From the NCBI RefSeq assembly GCF_014197245.1, contig NZ_JACIFF010000001.1, forward strand, positions 62,001 through 126,000: a DNA stretch of 64,000 nucleotides, given 5' to 3'. Origin of the DNA: Neolewinella aquimaris. GTDB lineage: Bacteria; Bacteroidota; Bacteroidia; Chitinophagales; Saprospiraceae. Both the position numbers and the translations under genes were made by a program. Within the stretch, counting starts at the first letter, position 1; each line of letters opens with the position of its first letter. Positions 26,000 through 34,015 of this stretch are shown in pieces. The notes under the pieces are model-generated. The model saw nothing but the letters and a program-made list of their open reading frames with translations, did no database searches and was not told the DNA's origin.

Positions 26000-26037
26000 G
26001 TATGAACCCGGGTTCATCCGGGGCGATGCGACGCTTA

Positions 26038-27279
26038 CTACTTGTCGTAGAAGGTAATCGCTTCGCCACCCTTCCCGGCCCGACCGGTACGGCCGACGCG
26101 GTGGATGTAGGTGTCGTAGTCGGTCGGCGCTTCGAAGTTGATGACGTGGGTGATGTCATCGATGTCGAGACCGCGGGCGGCAACATCCGTTGCACACAGG
26201 GCTTTGATTTTACCAGCTTTGAAATTGTTCAGGGCCTTCTGGCGGTAGTTCTGGCTCTTGTTGCCGTGAATTTCGTCGGCACTGATGCCGGCCTGCTGAA
26301 GTTTCTTGGTCACCTTCTTCACGCGGTGCTTCGTTTCGGCGAAGATCAGCACGCGCTTTAGTTCGGGCTCCTGCATCAGGCTGATGAGTTCGTCGAATTT
26401 GTTGTCGGGCTCCACGAAGCGGACCGTCTGATTGATGTGCTCGGCGGACGCCTGACCGCTGCTGACGGCAACCGTGGCGTAGTCGGTCAGGAAGTGGTCG
26501 ATCAACTTTTGCTGACTCCGGTCGAGGGTGGCAGAGAAGAGCAGGGTCTGGTCGCGTTCACCGATCTTGTCGGCGAGGAACATTACATCCTTCTGGAAAC
26601 CCATGTCGAGCATGCGGTCGAACTCATCCAGGACGAGTACCGAAGCTTCCTGCAAGTCGATCTTGCCCTGTTGGTAGAGGTCCTTCAAACGTCCGGGCGT
26701 AGCCACTACGAGGTGGTAGCTGCGCTTGCGGAGGTTCACGATATCGGTATTGATGTTGCGGCCACCGATGAGGGTGATGGCGTTGAATTTCATTCCCAGG
26801 GTGAGGGCACGGAATTCGTCTTCGATCTGCAGGGCCAGCTCCCGGGTTGGGGCAAGCACGAGCGTCTGGAAGGGCTGTTCGCTATCGAGTAGGGCATCGA
26901 TGATGGGAATCAGGAAGGCGCCGGTCTTACCGGTACCGGTAGTGGCAATGCCCATCACATCCTTGAGTGCGTTGATGTGCTCGAACGATTTCTCCTGAAT
27001 CTCGGTGGGGTACGCCCAGCCGGCCGCCTTGATGGCGCTCTTCAGTTTCGGGTTCAGTTTCCAATCGGCAAACTTGGTTTCCGATTTGTACTCGACGGTT
27101 TTCAGGGGGACGCCCTCGTGCACCATCTGGTCGGCGGGCAGGGGAATGTAATTGTGGTTGGAACGGCCTCCGCCGCTGCCGCGACGATCGCGATTGCCGC
27201 CGCCGCCGGATTTCTTATTTCGATTAAAGCTGTTGTTGCCGCGGCCTTTGCCGGAGCGGGTGGGACGTTTGGTGTCCAT
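26038..27279 (-). CDS. DEAD-box RNA helicase (RhlE-like)
   Basis: 413 residues from ATG 27279. A basic Gly/Asn/Arg-rich N-terminus (about 1-45) precedes the helicase core: Q-motif region, Walker A ATTGTGKTGAF, PTRELALQ, LVVATPGRL, motif II VLDEFDRMLD, SATLD, and C-terminal ATDVAARGLDID and HRVGRTGRAGKGG. Motif II reads DEFD instead of DEAD, so the third residue is Phe, a variant. It ends right after motif VI with almost no tail. The promoter lies 176 nt upstream, giving a long leader, a layout common for cold-induced helicase genes. Role: RNA structure remodelling, ribosome assembly or decay. Confidence 0.9.
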   Translation of the reverse strand: MDTKRPTRSGKGRGNNSFNRNKKSGGGGNRDRRGSGGGRSNHNYIPLPADQMVHEGVPLKTVEYKSETKFADWKLNPKLKSAIKAAGWAYPTEIQEKSFEHINALKDVMGIATTGTGKTGAFLIPIIDALLDSEQPFQTLVLAPTRELALQIEDEFRALTLGMKFNAITLIGGRNINTDIVNLRKRSYHLVVATPGRLKDLYQQGKIDLQEASVLVLDEFDRMLDMGFQKDVMFLADKIGERDQTLLFSATLDRSQQKLIDHFLTDYATVAVSSGQASAEHINQTVRFVEPDNKFDELISLMQEPELKRVLIFAETKHRVKKVTKKLQQAGISADEIHGNKSQNYRQKALNNFKAGKIKALCATDVAARGLDIDDITHVINFEAPTDYDTYIHRVGRTGRAGKGGEAITFYDK

Positions 27280-27454
27280 ATAGTAAAAAGGGGTTGAATT
27301 TGCCCGGCGGTTCCGCGGAGCAGCAACGGCCAATGGCAGAGGTGCCAGGTACGTTTCGTAAGCGCTTCGGTCCGAATGTGCATACACCCGATGATTCAGG
27401 GGAATGGGGCGAGGCGTGGATCGGAGGAAGCAATAGGGGTCCCGGCTCGCGGCG
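27280..27454 (-). other. Long 5' leader of the DEAD-box helicase mRNA
   Basis: About 175 nt lie between the TACCTTTG core and ATG. No small reading frame stands out. Possible thermo- or auto-regulatory leader (inference). Confidence 0.4.
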
Positions 27455-27462
27455 CAAAGGTA
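27455..27462 (-). promoter_or_regulatory. Promoter core TACCTTTG for the DEAD-box gene
   Basis: Exact TAnnTTTG match on the minus strand, in the same GCGCAAAGGTAAG context as the rplU promoter. Confidence 0.55.
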
Positions 27463-27465
27463 AGA

Positions 27466-27510
27466 CTAAATTTACAATTTGCCATTTTTAATTTACAATA
27501 GTCAATTTGC
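27466..27510. repeat. AT-rich linker followed by GCTCCGCTCGT
   Basis: AATTTACAATTTGCC-like words then GC-rich GGCTCCGCTCGT. The same AT-then-GC arrangement is at 34642-34700. Confidence 0.45.
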
Positions 27511-27524
27511 GGCTCCGCTCGTCC

Positions 27525-27890
27525 TTGTCGTCGGCCGACCGAGGCACGAGACTCGTCCGACGACTATACTGACCCGACGCATCCCGGTCCTCTCAATTAG
27601 TTCGGTTGTACTCTCTCCTACACTCGGCGGACGAACCTCCTACGTCGGTCGGCCACCGACTATACAATCCCGCCGCATTACCTTTCTCTCAGTTAGTTCA
27701 GTTGTACTCTTTCCCACACTCGGCGGACCAAGCTCCCACACTCGGCGGACGAACCTCCTCCGTCGGTCGTCCGCTGACTATACTATCCCGCCGCATCACC
27801 TTTCTCTCAGTTAGTTCGGTTATGCCCTTTCCCACACTCGTCGGACGAACCTCCTACGTCGGTCGGCCGACGAGATGGCCCGCCGACTTC
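27525..27890. repeat. 96-bp tandem repeat array
   Basis: Two nearly identical 96-bp units, 27621-27716 and 27739-27834, each start CACTCGGCGGACGAACCTCC. A 22-bp partial unit (27717-27738) lies between them, a diverged unit lies before (27525-27620) and a truncated one after (from 27835). Each unit contains CAGTTAGTTC and a CGACTATAC-like word. No long open frame runs through the array. Confidence 0.75.
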
Positions 27891-27929
27891 AGGACATCTC
27901 GGCAATGAAAAGAACATACCACTTATCCG

Positions 27930-28057
27930 ACCGCACCCACTCAACAACCCAACAATCCAACAACCCACTCCCTCACCTCACCTTCACCCCCTTCAATCCC
28001 TCACCCCCCTCAATCCCTCAACCCCTTCCCCCCCCCAACCAAACCCACCCCCCCTGC
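27930..28057. repeat. C-rich low-complexity tract
   Basis: CAACCC, CAATCCCTCA and poly-C runs for about 130 bp, nearly free of G. Matches in style the tract at 18824-18895. Confidence 0.55.
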
Positions 28058-28076
28058 GTTTACCTTATCCACACAG

Positions 28077-28270
28077 GTCCTAAAATTGGTTGACCCTACA
28101 ATTTATTTAAATTGGGAAGTGACTTCGGCCTGTCTAGGGCGGGCCTTAAACCCTTCGACTTGTCAGGGTTCTGATCTTGCTTAGGTGAGTGAAGACAAGG
28201 GGATTACCGAACCAGGCCAGCTATCCCAACCATGTTTTCAGCAGGAGTCAAACCACCTGAGGGCTTGTGT
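28077..28270 (-). mobile_element. Possible 3' remnant of an IS3-like element
   Basis: On the minus strand a short frame ends HKPSGGLTPAENMVG and a stop, like the C-terminus of IS3-family integrases (RPHxSLGGLTPAE). It is followed by about 110 bp and then an IR-like end; plus-strand AAAATTGGTTGACCCTACA at 28082-28100 resembles IS150-type termini. No catalytic DDE region remains, so this would be an inactive scar. Uncertain. Confidence 0.35.
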
Positions 28271-28283
28271 GGAATTAAACTGA

Positions 28284-28317
28284 AAACGCCCGTTCGAGCT
28301 AGCTCGAACGGGCGTTT
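28284..28317. terminator. Terminator downstream of rpmA
   Basis: Perfect 34-bp palindrome with 17-bp arms; left arm AAACGCCCGTTCGAGCT. It lies 23 bp past the rpmA stop. A- and T-runs flank it, so it can act on the minus strand and possibly both. Confidence 0.75.
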
Positions 28318-28339
28318 CTGATTAGGTTGGAAGGGGTCG

Positions 28340-28621
28340 TTAGGCCTGCTCCTGGGCAGCGGTGGCTTCTTCCGGATCGATGCTGACGTACATCCGATTG
28401 AGGCGGCTCTTGCGGAAAGAAACCTTTCCGTCGACCTTCGCGTGAATGGTAAAGTCCTTACCCATGTAGGTGTTCTCACCGGGGTGGTACTTCGTGCCGC
28501 GCTGGCGAATGATGATGTTACCGGCCGTAGCGACCTGACCGCCGAACAGCTTAACGCCCAGCCGCTTGGATTTGCTGTCGCGGCCGTTGTCGGTACTACC
28601 TACACCTTTTTTGTGTGCCAT
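28340..28621 (-). CDS. rpmA: 50S ribosomal protein L27 (bL27)
   Basis: 93 residues. [23 protein letters not shown] and [26 protein letters not shown] are unmistakable bL27 segments; the N-terminal tail reaches the peptidyl-transferase centre. The N-terminus starts MAHKKG, so no Firmicutes-type cleavable extension is present. Gene lies 51 bp downstream of rplU in the conserved rplU-rpmA order and is followed by a strong palindromic terminator. Confidence 0.97.
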   Translation of the reverse strand: MAHKKGVGSTDNGRDSKSKRLGVKLFGGQVATAGNIIIRQRGTKYHPGENTYMGKDFTIHAKVDGKVSFRKSRLNRMYVSIDPEEATAAQEQA

Positions 28622-28672
28622 GATATTGTATTTAGGCTCCCCCGTAGGGAATAGTTAGGAATGGGGCCGTGA

Positions 28673-28987
28673 CTAGCCCGCGATGGAGTCGATCTTCAGC
28701 TTAGTGAATTGTTGACGGTGGCCGTTCTTTACGCGGTAGCCCTTACGGCGCTTCTTCTTAAAGACGACGACCTTATCCCCCTTAACGAGGGGTTCAACGA
28801 CAGTAGCGCCAATGGAGGCGCCGCTGAGCATCGGCGTGCCAACGGTGACATCATCGCCGTTGGCGAGCAGATGGACCGCGTCGAAGCTGACGGAGTCGCC
28901 AGCCTTGGCTTCTAACCGGTGGACGAAGATCTCCTGACCTTCCTCAACTTTGAATTGCTGACCGGCTATGGTTACGATTGCAAACAT
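28673..28987 (-). CDS. rplU: 50S ribosomal protein L21 (bL21)
   Basis: 104 residues. FAIVTIAGQQFKVEEGQEIFVHRL at the start and VVVFKKKRRKGYRVKNGHRQQFTKLKI near the end are diagnostic of bL21, which binds 23S rRNA and contacts L20. It is the first gene of the rplU-rpmA operon; the consensus promoter core TACCTTTG lies 39 nt upstream. Confidence 0.97.
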   Translation of the reverse strand: MFAIVTIAGQQFKVEEGQEIFVHRLEAKAGDSVSFDAVHLLANGDDVTVGTPMLSGASIGATVVEPLVKGDKVVVFKKKRRKGYRVKNGHRQQFTKLKIDSIAG

Positions 28988-29026
28988 CTAGTATGGATGT
29001 TGGTGAAAAAAATAGATTTCGGGGCG

Positions 29027-29034
29027 CAAAGGTA
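29027..29034 (-). promoter_or_regulatory. Promoter core TACCTTTG for rplU-rpmA
   Basis: Exact TAnnTTTG match 39 nt before the rplU ATG. Confidence 0.65.
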
Positions 29035-29218
29035 AGGAACAATTCGCATTCCAGGAAGGGGCGGTCCCGAAGTTTGTTTGCCCACCAGGCAAGGAGGTGG
29101 AAAACCACGATTGCCGCAGGGCGATCACCCTTATCCGGTCGATGCACCGCAGTTGTCGGTCGATGCCGTTGTTCGGAATCCGCCGACCCGACCGATCTTC
29201 ACTGAAATTACAGATACC

Positions 29219-29638
29219 ATGCTTGACGATATACTCGACGGAGCCCGCAAGGCGGTAGCCGGTTTAGCCAGCACCGTGGGAGAGGGAACCCGCGAAAAGA
29301 CCAATAAGATGATCGAGGACTGGCTGCAGATCTTTCCCACGTTAGCCACCTACGGACTCGACATCACGAGTTTCTCGATGACCCTGGCACTCAGCCCTTC
29401 GCTCAACGTAGAACTGCTGGGCAGCCACGAGCAGTGGAATGAAGAAATAATCCGGGAACGAATGGCCGCTCACCGCGGGGAAACCGCCATTACCATGGTA
29501 TTCACCGCTATCCGCACCGCGTACCGGCTGCAACGGCAAACAAAGGCCACGCTTCGCGATCCCCTGATCCTAAAAATCATCATCCGGATCACGCCGGAGG
29601 TCAAGGTCGTCCTTGGGCAGCCGGTACTGGAGGATTAA
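29219..29638 (+). CDS. Hypothetical protein
   Basis: 139 residues from ATG 29219 (MLDDILDGARKAVAG). Mostly helical with an N-terminal amphipathic helix, a central GLDITSFSMTLALSPSLNVEL stretch of strand type and an Arg/Lys-rich helix (FTAIRTAYRLQRQTKATLRD). No signal peptide or membrane helix. I do not recognise a family. The last 69 bases are antisense to the end of the DUF2520 gene, the longest such overlap in the window. The upstream frame opening at 29078 lacks a promoter and reads as low-quality sequence. Confidence 0.6.
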   Translation: MLDDILDGARKAVAGLASTVGEGTREKTNKMIEDWLQIFPTLATYGLDITSFSMTLALSPSLNVELLGSHEQWNEEIIRERMAAHRGETAITMVFTAIRTAYRLQRQTKATLRDPLILKIIIRITPEVKVVLGQPVLED

Positions 29639-30373
29639 CCGGCTAAGGTCCCGATACAGCTTCTCGTACCGCGCATCGCTCAGCAAATCGAGGTGTCGCT
29701 GCATCGTAATGGTATCGTTCCGGGCAGCAGCACCGGTCTGTCGGTCGGCGGGCCGGCTGCCGTCCTGCTGCTCGGCGGTTTTGCGGATGATGGGCAACAG
29801 AAGATCGAAGGGAATGTGATGCTGGTGGCAGAGCTGGTAGGCGATCTCGTAAAGGGCCGTGACGAAGTTGTTAGAGAATACGGCCGCCAGGTGCAACTGC
29901 GCCCGCTGGGCATCATCTAGATAGGCTACCGTATCGCTGAGGGCAGCGGCAAGACTCGTGAGCCGGTCGCGGGTGATCTCATCGGTTGCATAGATGACCA
30001 AAGGCAAATCTCTCCAGTCGGTAACCGGATCACCCCGGCGCAGGGAGCGGATCGGCCAGAGCACCCCCCGGTGCCGGAAATAGGAAGAGATACGGTCGAC
30101 CGGAGTCGCGCCACTCGTGTGGTAAACCGTGGTCGTGGCGGGCAGCACCTCCGCCAGCCGGTCACTGACCTCACCGATGCGATTGTCGGGCACCGCCAAT
30201 ACCACCGTCGCCGGACGCAGGCGTGCAAGTTGATCGTAGTCGATAACCGGAAGGGGCCAATCCGTACTGGATAGATTGCTCCGGCTCACCACGACACCGG
30301 GACCGTCGAGTACCGCGGCGAGGTGCCAGGCCAGGTTGCCGCTACCCACGATAGCGATCTTGGTCTCAGGCAT
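29570..30373 (-). CDS. Rossmann-like / DUF2520 protein
   Basis: 267 residues from ATG 30373. N-terminal NAD(P)-binding motif KIAIVGSGNLAWHLA, the strand-helix units of a Rossmann fold, VVLAVPDNRIGEVSD, and HTSGATPVDRIS. The C-terminal half is the helical DUF2520 dimerisation domain (RAQLHLAAVFSNNFVTALYEIA). The family resembles pyrroline-5-carboxylate reductase and prephenate dehydrogenase folds, but no reaction is established. Its start overlaps the trpF stop by 8 bp, so it is the last gene of the trp operon. Its 3' end overlaps a convergent gene by 69 bp. Confidence 0.82.
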   Translation of the reverse strand: MPETKIAIVGSGNLAWHLAAVLDGPGVVVSRSNLSSTDWPLPVIDYDQLARLRPATVVLAVPDNRIGEVSDRLAEVLPATTTVYHTSGATPVDRISSYFRHRGVLWPIRSLRRGDPVTDWRDLPLVIYATDEITRDRLTSLAAALSDTVAYLDDAQRAQLHLAAVFSNNFVTALYEIAYQLCHQHHIPFDLLLPIIRKTAEQQDGSRPADRQTGAAARNDTITMQRHLDLLSDARYEKLYRDLSRLILQYRLPKDDLDLRRDPDDDF

Positions 30374-31022
30374 GCAGTTCGTGCAGGAAGCGGGAGAGTA
30401 ACGGCACGTCCTTTTTCCCGGGTTCGGTTTCAAAGCGGCTATTGAGGTCGACGCCGCGTAGTTGTGGGTGATCGATTTTCCGGATGGCTTCCGCGTCTTC
30501 CGGGCCGATGCCGCCACTCAGTAGGAAGGGGATGGGGCCCCGGTATTCAGCTAGCTTACTCCAGTCCCATTTTTTACCCGTGCCCCCGTTCGTCCGGTGC
30601 CCCCCCGTATCAAAAACGAAAAGGGAACAGCTACTGACGTAGTCGTTGGTCCTGCGAAAATCAAAGCCTTCGGTTATCGGAAAGGCCTTACAGATGCTTG
30701 CCTTTCGCAGCGTATTGACCGACCAGAGCAATTTAAGTTCCTGGCAGTAGCCGGCACTTTCGTCTCCGTGGAGTTGCACCCAGTCCAGGTGGTAATCGTG
30801 AACGGTATTGAGCACATAGTCGATCTCGGCGTTGACGAATACACCGAACAACTCCTTCTTTTTCAGGAGCTTTTGCTTGGCTTCGATCCATTCTCCCAGG
30901 TCTGCATTACCGGCGAAACGTGGGGAATCCGGGTGAAAGATCATGCCTAGGTAATCCACGTCCAGCTGGCTGATCTCCGTGATATTCTCCGGCTCCCGCA
31001 GGCCGCATACTTTTACTTTCAT
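30366..31022 (-). CDS. trpF: Phosphoribosylanthranilate isomerase
   Basis: 218 residues, TIM barrel. Catalytic Cys in VKVCGLREPEN and the Asp in GVDLNSRFETEPGKKD are visible, with phosphate-binding LSGGIGPEDAEAI. Converts phosphoribosylanthranilate to CdRP in tryptophan synthesis. Overlaps the trpC end by 4 bp (31019-31022), indicating translational coupling, and overlaps the following DUF2520 gene by 8 bp. Confidence 0.95.
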   Translation of the reverse strand: MKVKVCGLREPENITEISQLDVDYLGMIFHPDSPRFAGNADLGEWIEAKQKLLKKKELFGVFVNAEIDYVLNTVHDYHLDWVQLHGDESAGYCQELKLLWSVNTLRKASICKAFPITEGFDFRRTNDYVSSCSLFVFDTGGHRTNGGTGKKWDWSKLAEYRGPIPFLLSGGIGPEDAEAIRKIDHPQLRGVDLNSRFETEPGKKDVPLLSRFLHELHA

Positions 31023-31837
31023 GCGATGGCGTCCTTATATACGTCCTCGATCTCGTGGGCACGCTGAATGAATTCCGCGCAAGCCTGGCCGGGATCGGGT
31101 TGCCGCATGAAGTAGGTGCCGATCAAGAATCCACGGAACCTGTGCCGCCGCAGCTTTACGATTGACTGGGGATCCTCGATACCGCTCTCACTAATCCGCA
31201 GTATACCGGGGGGTAGGAGGGGTTCGAGTTCGAGGCTGTTGGTGATGCTTACCTCGAAGGTGGCAAGGTTGCGGTTGTTTACGCCGATGATGTCGACGTT
31301 CGGACTGATGCGGGCCACTTCCTCTTCGTCGTGGACTTCGCAGAGCACCTGCATTCCCAGGTCGTTGGCCTCACTGGCGAGTTCGTCGAGCTGGCTCGCG
31401 GAGAGGCAGGAGGCAATCAGCAGGATGGCATCGGCACCCATGGCACGCGCTTCGTGTACCTGGTAGCTGTCGATCATGAAATCTTTGCGGATGATGGGCA
31501 GATCAACGGCGGCCCTTACCCGGTCGATGTCGTCGGGGCGGGCACCGAAAAAATGGGCATCGGTCAGGCACGACAGGGCGGCGGCCCCGGCCGCGGCGTA
31601 GCCGCGGGCCACTTCGGCGGCGTCGGCACCGAGGTTGATGTCCTGCTGGGAGGGAGACTTGCGCTTGAATTCCGCAATAATGCCGAAGTGCTCGCTGTTT
31701 TCGAGTGCTTTACAGAGGCTGCGTCGATCGCGGTGGTAGCCGTCGCTGTCTTTGAGCGCGCTAACGGGAAACTCCGCGCGACGGCGGTTTACTTCCAGCT
31801 TTTTATGTTCGACGATCCGATCGAGAATGTTGGCCAT
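31019..31837 (-). CDS. trpC: Indole-3-glycerol-phosphate synthase
   Basis: 272 residues. Active-site segments IAEFKRKSPSQ, PIIRKDFMID, CEVHDEEE, GVNNRNLATFEV and RISESGIEDP are all conserved. It closes the indole ring from CdRP. It is a single-function protein, not fused to TrpF as in enterobacteria. Lies 52 bp after trpD and 4-bp overlapped with trpF. Confidence 0.96.
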   Translation of the reverse strand: MANILDRIVEHKKLEVNRRRAEFPVSALKDSDGYHRDRRSLCKALENSEHFGIIAEFKRKSPSQQDINLGADAAEVARGYAAAGAAALSCLTDAHFFGARPDDIDRVRAAVDLPIIRKDFMIDSYQVHEARAMGADAILLIASCLSASQLDELASEANDLGMQVLCEVHDEEEVARISPNVDIIGVNNRNLATFEVSITNSLELEPLLPPGILRISESGIEDPQSIVKLRRHRFRGFLIGTYFMRQPDPGQACAEFIQRAHEIEDVYKDAIA

Positions 31838-31889
31838 TGGCGGTTACTTGGTTGGACAAGATAAGGCGTGAAGCCGGTACTGGGTTGTC

Positions 31890-32879
31890 TCAGCTCAGCA
31901 GTTTCCGCAGGACGTCGCGGGCACGGCCGCTCACGATGCTTTCCCGGGCTTCGGCGACGCAGTCCGTAAGGCTGCGCTCGGGGTGGACGACGTGAATGGC
32001 CAGTCCGGCGTTGGCACACACCACGGCCAGTTGCGCCTCGGTAGCGGCATTATCCAGTACGCCAAGAAAGATTGCTTTACCCGCTTCCGGGGTCTCACCG
32101 CCGTACAGGGCATCGGGAGAAAGCATCGGTAAGCCGAAATCGTTCGGATGCAGTACAGCTTGGCTCCTGCGTCCCCGCACGCTGGATCCTCCCGTCAGGC
32201 TGATCTCGTCGTAGCCGTCCAGGGCGTGAACGATAAGGTACTCGCGCTGGGTTTCTGCCTGAAGCATGTAGTCGTAGATCCGGCTCACCTCGCGGTCGTA
32301 GGTGCCGAACAGCTGGTATTTCGGGCGGGCCGGATTGATGAGCGGGCCAAGTAAGTTAAAGAAGGTTCGGACCCGTAGCGCCTTACGTACCGGCACCACG
32401 TTCTTCATCGCCGGGTGAAAGAGGGGAGCGTGGAGGAAGCATATTCCGGCCCGATCGAGGTCACCGAGCAGGCGGTCGCGGTCGTTGGAAAATTCGTAGC
32501 CCAGGGCAAGGAGTACGTCGCTGCTGCCGACGTTGCTGCTGACCCCGTAGCTGCCGTGTTTGGTCACCGGATAGCCGGCGCCGGCCACCACGACGCAGGA
32601 GAGGGTGGAGATGTTAAAGGTGTTCTTGCCGTCGCCGCCGGTACCGACGATGTCGATGGTTTCGCGTCCCGCAAGATCCAGGGGGATGGCCAGTTCGAGC
32701 AGGGCATCCCGGAAGCCCTGAATTTCCGTCAGGGAAACCGGTCGCATATTGATGGCGGAGACTACGGCGGCGATTTCCGGGTCCGCTGCTTCTCCGTTGG
32801 CAATGCGGCACAGGGTCGTATAGGCCGTCTTCCGGCTCAGGGGGTGGCGGGCGTAAAGTTGGGTGAGGAGTGACTTCAT
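31890..32879 (-). CDS. trpD: Anthranilate phosphoribosyltransferase
   Basis: 329 residues. PRPP-binding GTGGDGKNTFNIST, KHGSYGVSSNVGSSDVL and the FLHAPLFHPAMK segment identify TrpD, which joins anthranilate to PRPP. The usual upstream trpE and trpG genes are not here; instead a beta-barrel gene ends 6 bp before the start. So anthranilate synthase is encoded elsewhere or the operon was rearranged. Confidence 0.95.
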   Translation of the reverse strand: MKSLLTQLYARHPLSRKTAYTTLCRIANGEAADPEIAAVVSAINMRPVSLTEIQGFRDALLELAIPLDLAGRETIDIVGTGGDGKNTFNISTLSCVVVAGAGYPVTKHGSYGVSSNVGSSDVLLALGYEFSNDRDRLLGDLDRAGICFLHAPLFHPAMKNVVPVRKALRVRTFFNLLGPLINPARPKYQLFGTYDREVSRIYDYMLQAETQREYLIVHALDGYDEISLTGGSSVRGRRSQAVLHPNDFGLPMLSPDALYGGETPEAGKAIFLGVLDNAATEAQLAVVCANAGLAIHVVHPERSLTDCVAEARESIVSGRARDVLRKLLS

Positions 32880-32885
32880 ACGTAC

Positions 32886-33776
32886 CTAGAATCTGAATCC
32901 TACGCTGGCCTGAATGACGCGATTGAAGTCCTTGTCGTCCGTATTGTATTCCCGATCCGTACTGCCCTCGGTACGGGTGAGTCGCTGGTCGTTCTCTCCG
33001 CGGGTGGCGTCCGTGAGGCTAAATTGGTACCGTGCGCCGAGGTACAAACCGTTGTTCAGGAAGTAGGCGACTCCGCCGATGAGTCCGAAATCGAGGCGCT
33101 GGTAGAGCGGAGTATTGTCGTTCGAATTGTAGTAGGCATCGATGACGGAAGGGGGACGGTTCTGGATATCGGCACTCAGGGGTGTTTCCGACACTTCGAC
33201 TATGGCCGCGCCGCCGATCGGATCACCGAAGTAGTTGTAATCATAGTTGAAGGCAATGTCGCGGATGGGGCGTCCGTCAAGCGCCCGGACGTTCGTGTAG
33301 GTAGCCGCTCCCGAGGCCCGGCTGTTCACGAGGAAGCCGGCACTTACCCCACCTTCGATTTCCAGCGGTCCGAGTCGGTAGTAGGCAACCAGCGGGATAT
33401 CGATGTAGCTGTTGAGTACGTCGCGTTCGCTGTCGAGGTCTCCGATGATGCGCGCGCCTTCCGTATCACCGGCGTCGGCGTAGAGGTAGAAAAAGGAGGG
33501 GCCCTGGTAGATCACTTCGCCCCCCTTCTGGCTATACATTAGGTCGGCTTTCAGACCAAACAGATCGGTAATTTCGTAAGCGAAGGTGGCCCCTACGTGG
33601 AAGCCCGTGGTCCGTTTGAATTCTTCGAGGGTCGTTCCGGATGCGTCCGTTTCCGCGTCGCCGTCGAAAGAAATGAAATTGAGGCCGGCCCGGAAGCCGC
33701 CGCTGAACTCCTGTGCGGGCAGTACAAAACAGGCCAGTAGGAGGAACAAGGTGACGGTGGCGCGTATTAAATGCAT
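32886..33776 (-). CDS. PorT-family outer-membrane beta-barrel protein
   Basis: 296 residues. Signal peptide (LFLLLACFVLPAQ), then barrel strands with alternating hydrophobic residues: FSGGFRAGLNFISFDGD, GFHVGATFAYEITDLFGLKADLMYSQ, IDIPLVAYYRLGPLEIEGGVSAG, FGLIGGVAYFLNNGLYLGARYQFSL, ending in VIQASVGFRF with a terminal Phe as in outer-membrane proteins. The two long inserts are likely surface loops. Same strand as trpD and only 6 bp upstream of it, so read-through into the trp genes is likely. Ligand unknown. Confidence 0.8.
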   Translation of the reverse strand: MHLIRATVTLFLLLACFVLPAQEFSGGFRAGLNFISFDGDAETDASGTTLEEFKRTTGFHVGATFAYEITDLFGLKADLMYSQKGGEVIYQGPSFFYLYADAGDTEGARIIGDLDSERDVLNSYIDIPLVAYYRLGPLEIEGGVSAGFLVNSRASGAATYTNVRALDGRPIRDIAFNYDYNYFGDPIGGAAIVEVSETPLSADIQNRPPSVIDAYYNSNDNTPLYQRLDFGLIGGVAYFLNNGLYLGARYQFSLTDATRGENDQRLTRTEGSTDREYNTDDKDFNRVIQASVGFRF

Positions 33777-33795
33777 AGGTAATATGTTCAGAGCG

Positions 33796-33803
33796 CAAAG
33801 ATG
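33796..33803 (-). promoter_or_regulatory. Promoter core CATCTTTG for the barrel-trp operon
   Basis: One mismatch to TAnnTTTG, 19 nt before ATG 33776. Confidence 0.4.
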
Positions 33804-34015
33804 CGCGGAAATCGCGAATGTAGGGGCGGGTGCGCAGGAGCAAGGAGGGTCGTGCAGAAGAAAAGGTTGGTGGTATAGGCACTTTTGACACTGGACAACC
33901 CTTGTCAGTTGGTCTTTGCTGTAAGCTACTACGGCGTGATTGCACCTCCTTTTATGTTGCAGGGGGTCCGTTCAACCCTAAAAGTGTACCAGACGTTAGT
34001 GTACAAAAGATCAAC

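Noticed and set aside
25935-26195. N-terminal extension of the LytTR protein
   Set aside because: It would read through a 14-bp perfect-arm terminator hairpin and overlap the end of the DEAD-box gene; composition is Ser/Thr/Pro low complexity.
27525-27890. CRISPR array
   Set aside because: Repeats are 96 bp, only two intact, with no unique spacers of constant length and no cas genes.
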